A stretch of DNA of 6,186 nucleotides from the NCBI GenBank assembly GCA_903643055.1, contig CAHJWV010000660.1, positions 1 through 6,186 on the forward strand, in the 5' to 3' direction. Below the pieces are notes generated by a model. It saw only the letters and a program-made list of their open reading frames with translations, was not told the origin of the DNA and ran no database searches. Within the stretch, counting starts at the first letter, position 1. The number at the start of each line of letters is the position of its first letter. This DNA comes from Burkholderiales bacterium. GTDB lineage: Bacteria; Pseudomonadota; Gammaproteobacteria; Burkholderiales; Burkholderiaceae. Shown piece after piece: positions 5,524 through 6,186 of the stretch. The position numbers and the translations under genes are program-made.

Positions 5524-6186
5524 ATAGCGCCCGGTCGCGCCCGCCACGCGCAGGTAGAGATGTGCGGCCCAGGCCACGAAGCCGCGGCGCAGCACGCCGC
5601 GCAGCGAGCGTTGGCGAGCCTGCGCCGGGTCGATCTCGCGCGATACCGCCACCGCGGCATCGAAATGCGATGACATCGCGGCGGCGAAGCCGGCGTCGCG
5701 AATCATGATGTTGGCTTCCAGGTTCAGCAGCAGCGACAGCGGGTCGATGTTGGAGCTGCCCACCGTCGCCCATTCGCCATCGACCACGCCGATTTTTGCG
5801 TGCAGGAAAGCCGGCGTGTATTCGAACACCCGCACGCCGCTGCTCAGCAGTTCGTCGTACAGCGCGCGTGCCGCCAGCGCAGCGATGCGGTAATCGACCT
5901 TGCCTTGCAGCAGCAGCCGCACCTGCACACCGCGCCGGGCGGCGGCACGCAGCACGCGCCGAAATGCCCGGCCGGGGTAGAAATACGGCGTGATCAGGTC
6001 GACATGGCTTTGCGCCTTGCGGATCGCATCGATGTAGCTGCGCTCGATCGCGCGGCGCTGGCGCAGGTTGTCGCGCACGACAAAGGCCGCCCGCACCGCC
6101 GGCAGCTCAGCGCCTTGCGCCGCCTGCGCGACACCCTTGGGCATGCGCAGGCGGCGCAGCAGGCGCTTGGCGTGCGCCATCGGCTC
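5521..6186 (-). CDS. clsB: Cardiolipin synthase ClsB-like phospholipase D protein, C-terminal half (5' end outside window)
   Basis: The frame is open at the right edge (two codons, Glu-Pro, precede the ATG at 6180) and ends at TGA 5523-5521, giving 221 visible residues. This is the second half of a two-HKD phospholipase D-superfamily protein. Counting from Met 6180, RRAIERSYIDAIRKAQSHVDLITPYFYPG (43-70) is the core strand-helix of the second PLD repeat, and the HKD motif HAKIGVVDGEWATVGSSNID follows with His127, Lys129, Asp134 and Asn144. NLEANIMI after it is typical of bacterial cardiolipin synthases. ClsB enzymes are about 400 residues, so the first HKD motif should lie beyond 6186 and the ATG at 6180 is not the real start. 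Predicted role: membrane-associated transfer of phosphatidyl groups to make cardiolipin. The C-terminal 30 residues are basic and partly hydrophobic (GFVAWAAHLYLRVAG), perhaps a membrane-contact helix. ClsB is the best fit; another PLD-family transferase is possible. Confidence 0.88.
   Translation of the reverse strand, partial: EPMAHAKRLLRRLRMPKGVAQAAQGAELPAVRAAFVVRDNLRQRRAIERSYIDAIRKAQSHVDLITPYFYPGRAFRRVLRAAARRGVQVRLLLQGKVDYRIAALAARALYDELLSSGVRVFEYTPAFLHAKIGVVDGEWATVGSSNIDPLSLLLNLEANIMIRDAGFAAAMSSHFDAAVAVSREIDPAQARQRSLRGVLRRGFVAWAAHLYLRVAGATGRY

Noticed and set aside
4501..5673. 390-codon open frame on the + strand opposite the exonuclease
   Set aside because: It runs antisense across the exonuclease, the intergenic gap and the end of cls, and has no recognisable family.
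6175..6180. ATG at 6180 as the true start of the phospholipase D gene
   Set aside because: The frame stays open to the window edge, and the visible part has only the second of the two HKD motifs expected in a cardiolipin synthase.

Overview
The window is G+C-rich, with G or C at most third codon positions. It is tightly packed with proteobacterial genes, and long open frames appear antisense to nearly every gene as a by-product of the base composition. Overall protein character (a GGDEF-EAL protein, a proteobacterial-type NADPH glutathione reductase, a ClsB-like phospholipase D and a 'ligase-associated' DNA repair pair) suggests a betaproteobacterium of the Burkholderiales. This taxonomic guess is inference, not a database result.

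Layout. A + strand gene enters from the left edge and ends at 1002. It is the C-terminal end of a GGDEF domain followed by a complete EAL domain with all its catalytic motifs. A 72-base convergent gap follows, containing a three-copy, 11-bp-period repeat and no convincing terminator. Everything from 1075 to the right edge is on the - strand and reads as one run of four genes in transcription order: the C-terminal half of a ClsB-type cardiolipin synthase (5521-6186, cut by the window edge), an MBL-fold 'ligase-associated' DNA exonuclease (4234-5421), an ATP-dependent DNA ligase (2462-4237), and glutathione reductase gor (1075-2460). The exonuclease and ligase overlap by ATGA. The ligase stop is one base from the gor ATG. 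The only real gap is the 98 bases between the cls stop codon and the exonuclease start.

How the genes fit together. The exonuclease and ligase are the nuclease and sealing parts of a bacterial repair cassette that in other genomes also has an Lhr-type DEXH helicase and a PdeM-type metallophosphoesterase. Neither of those partners is in the visible sequence. Here the pair lies between a membrane-lipid gene and a redox gene, and the gor start is arranged for translation coupled to the ligase.

The main points worth a second look are a roughly 60-residue acidic Thr-Asp repeat tail on the exonuclease, encoded by a 9-bp tandem repeat just before the ligase start; a 31-codon upstream reading frame with a well-placed Shine-Dalgarno that overlaps the exonuclease start; an apparent insertion in the ligase adenylation domain; and the exonuclease-ligase-gor arrangement. 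I see no tRNA, rRNA, CRISPR array, insertion sequence or phage signature.
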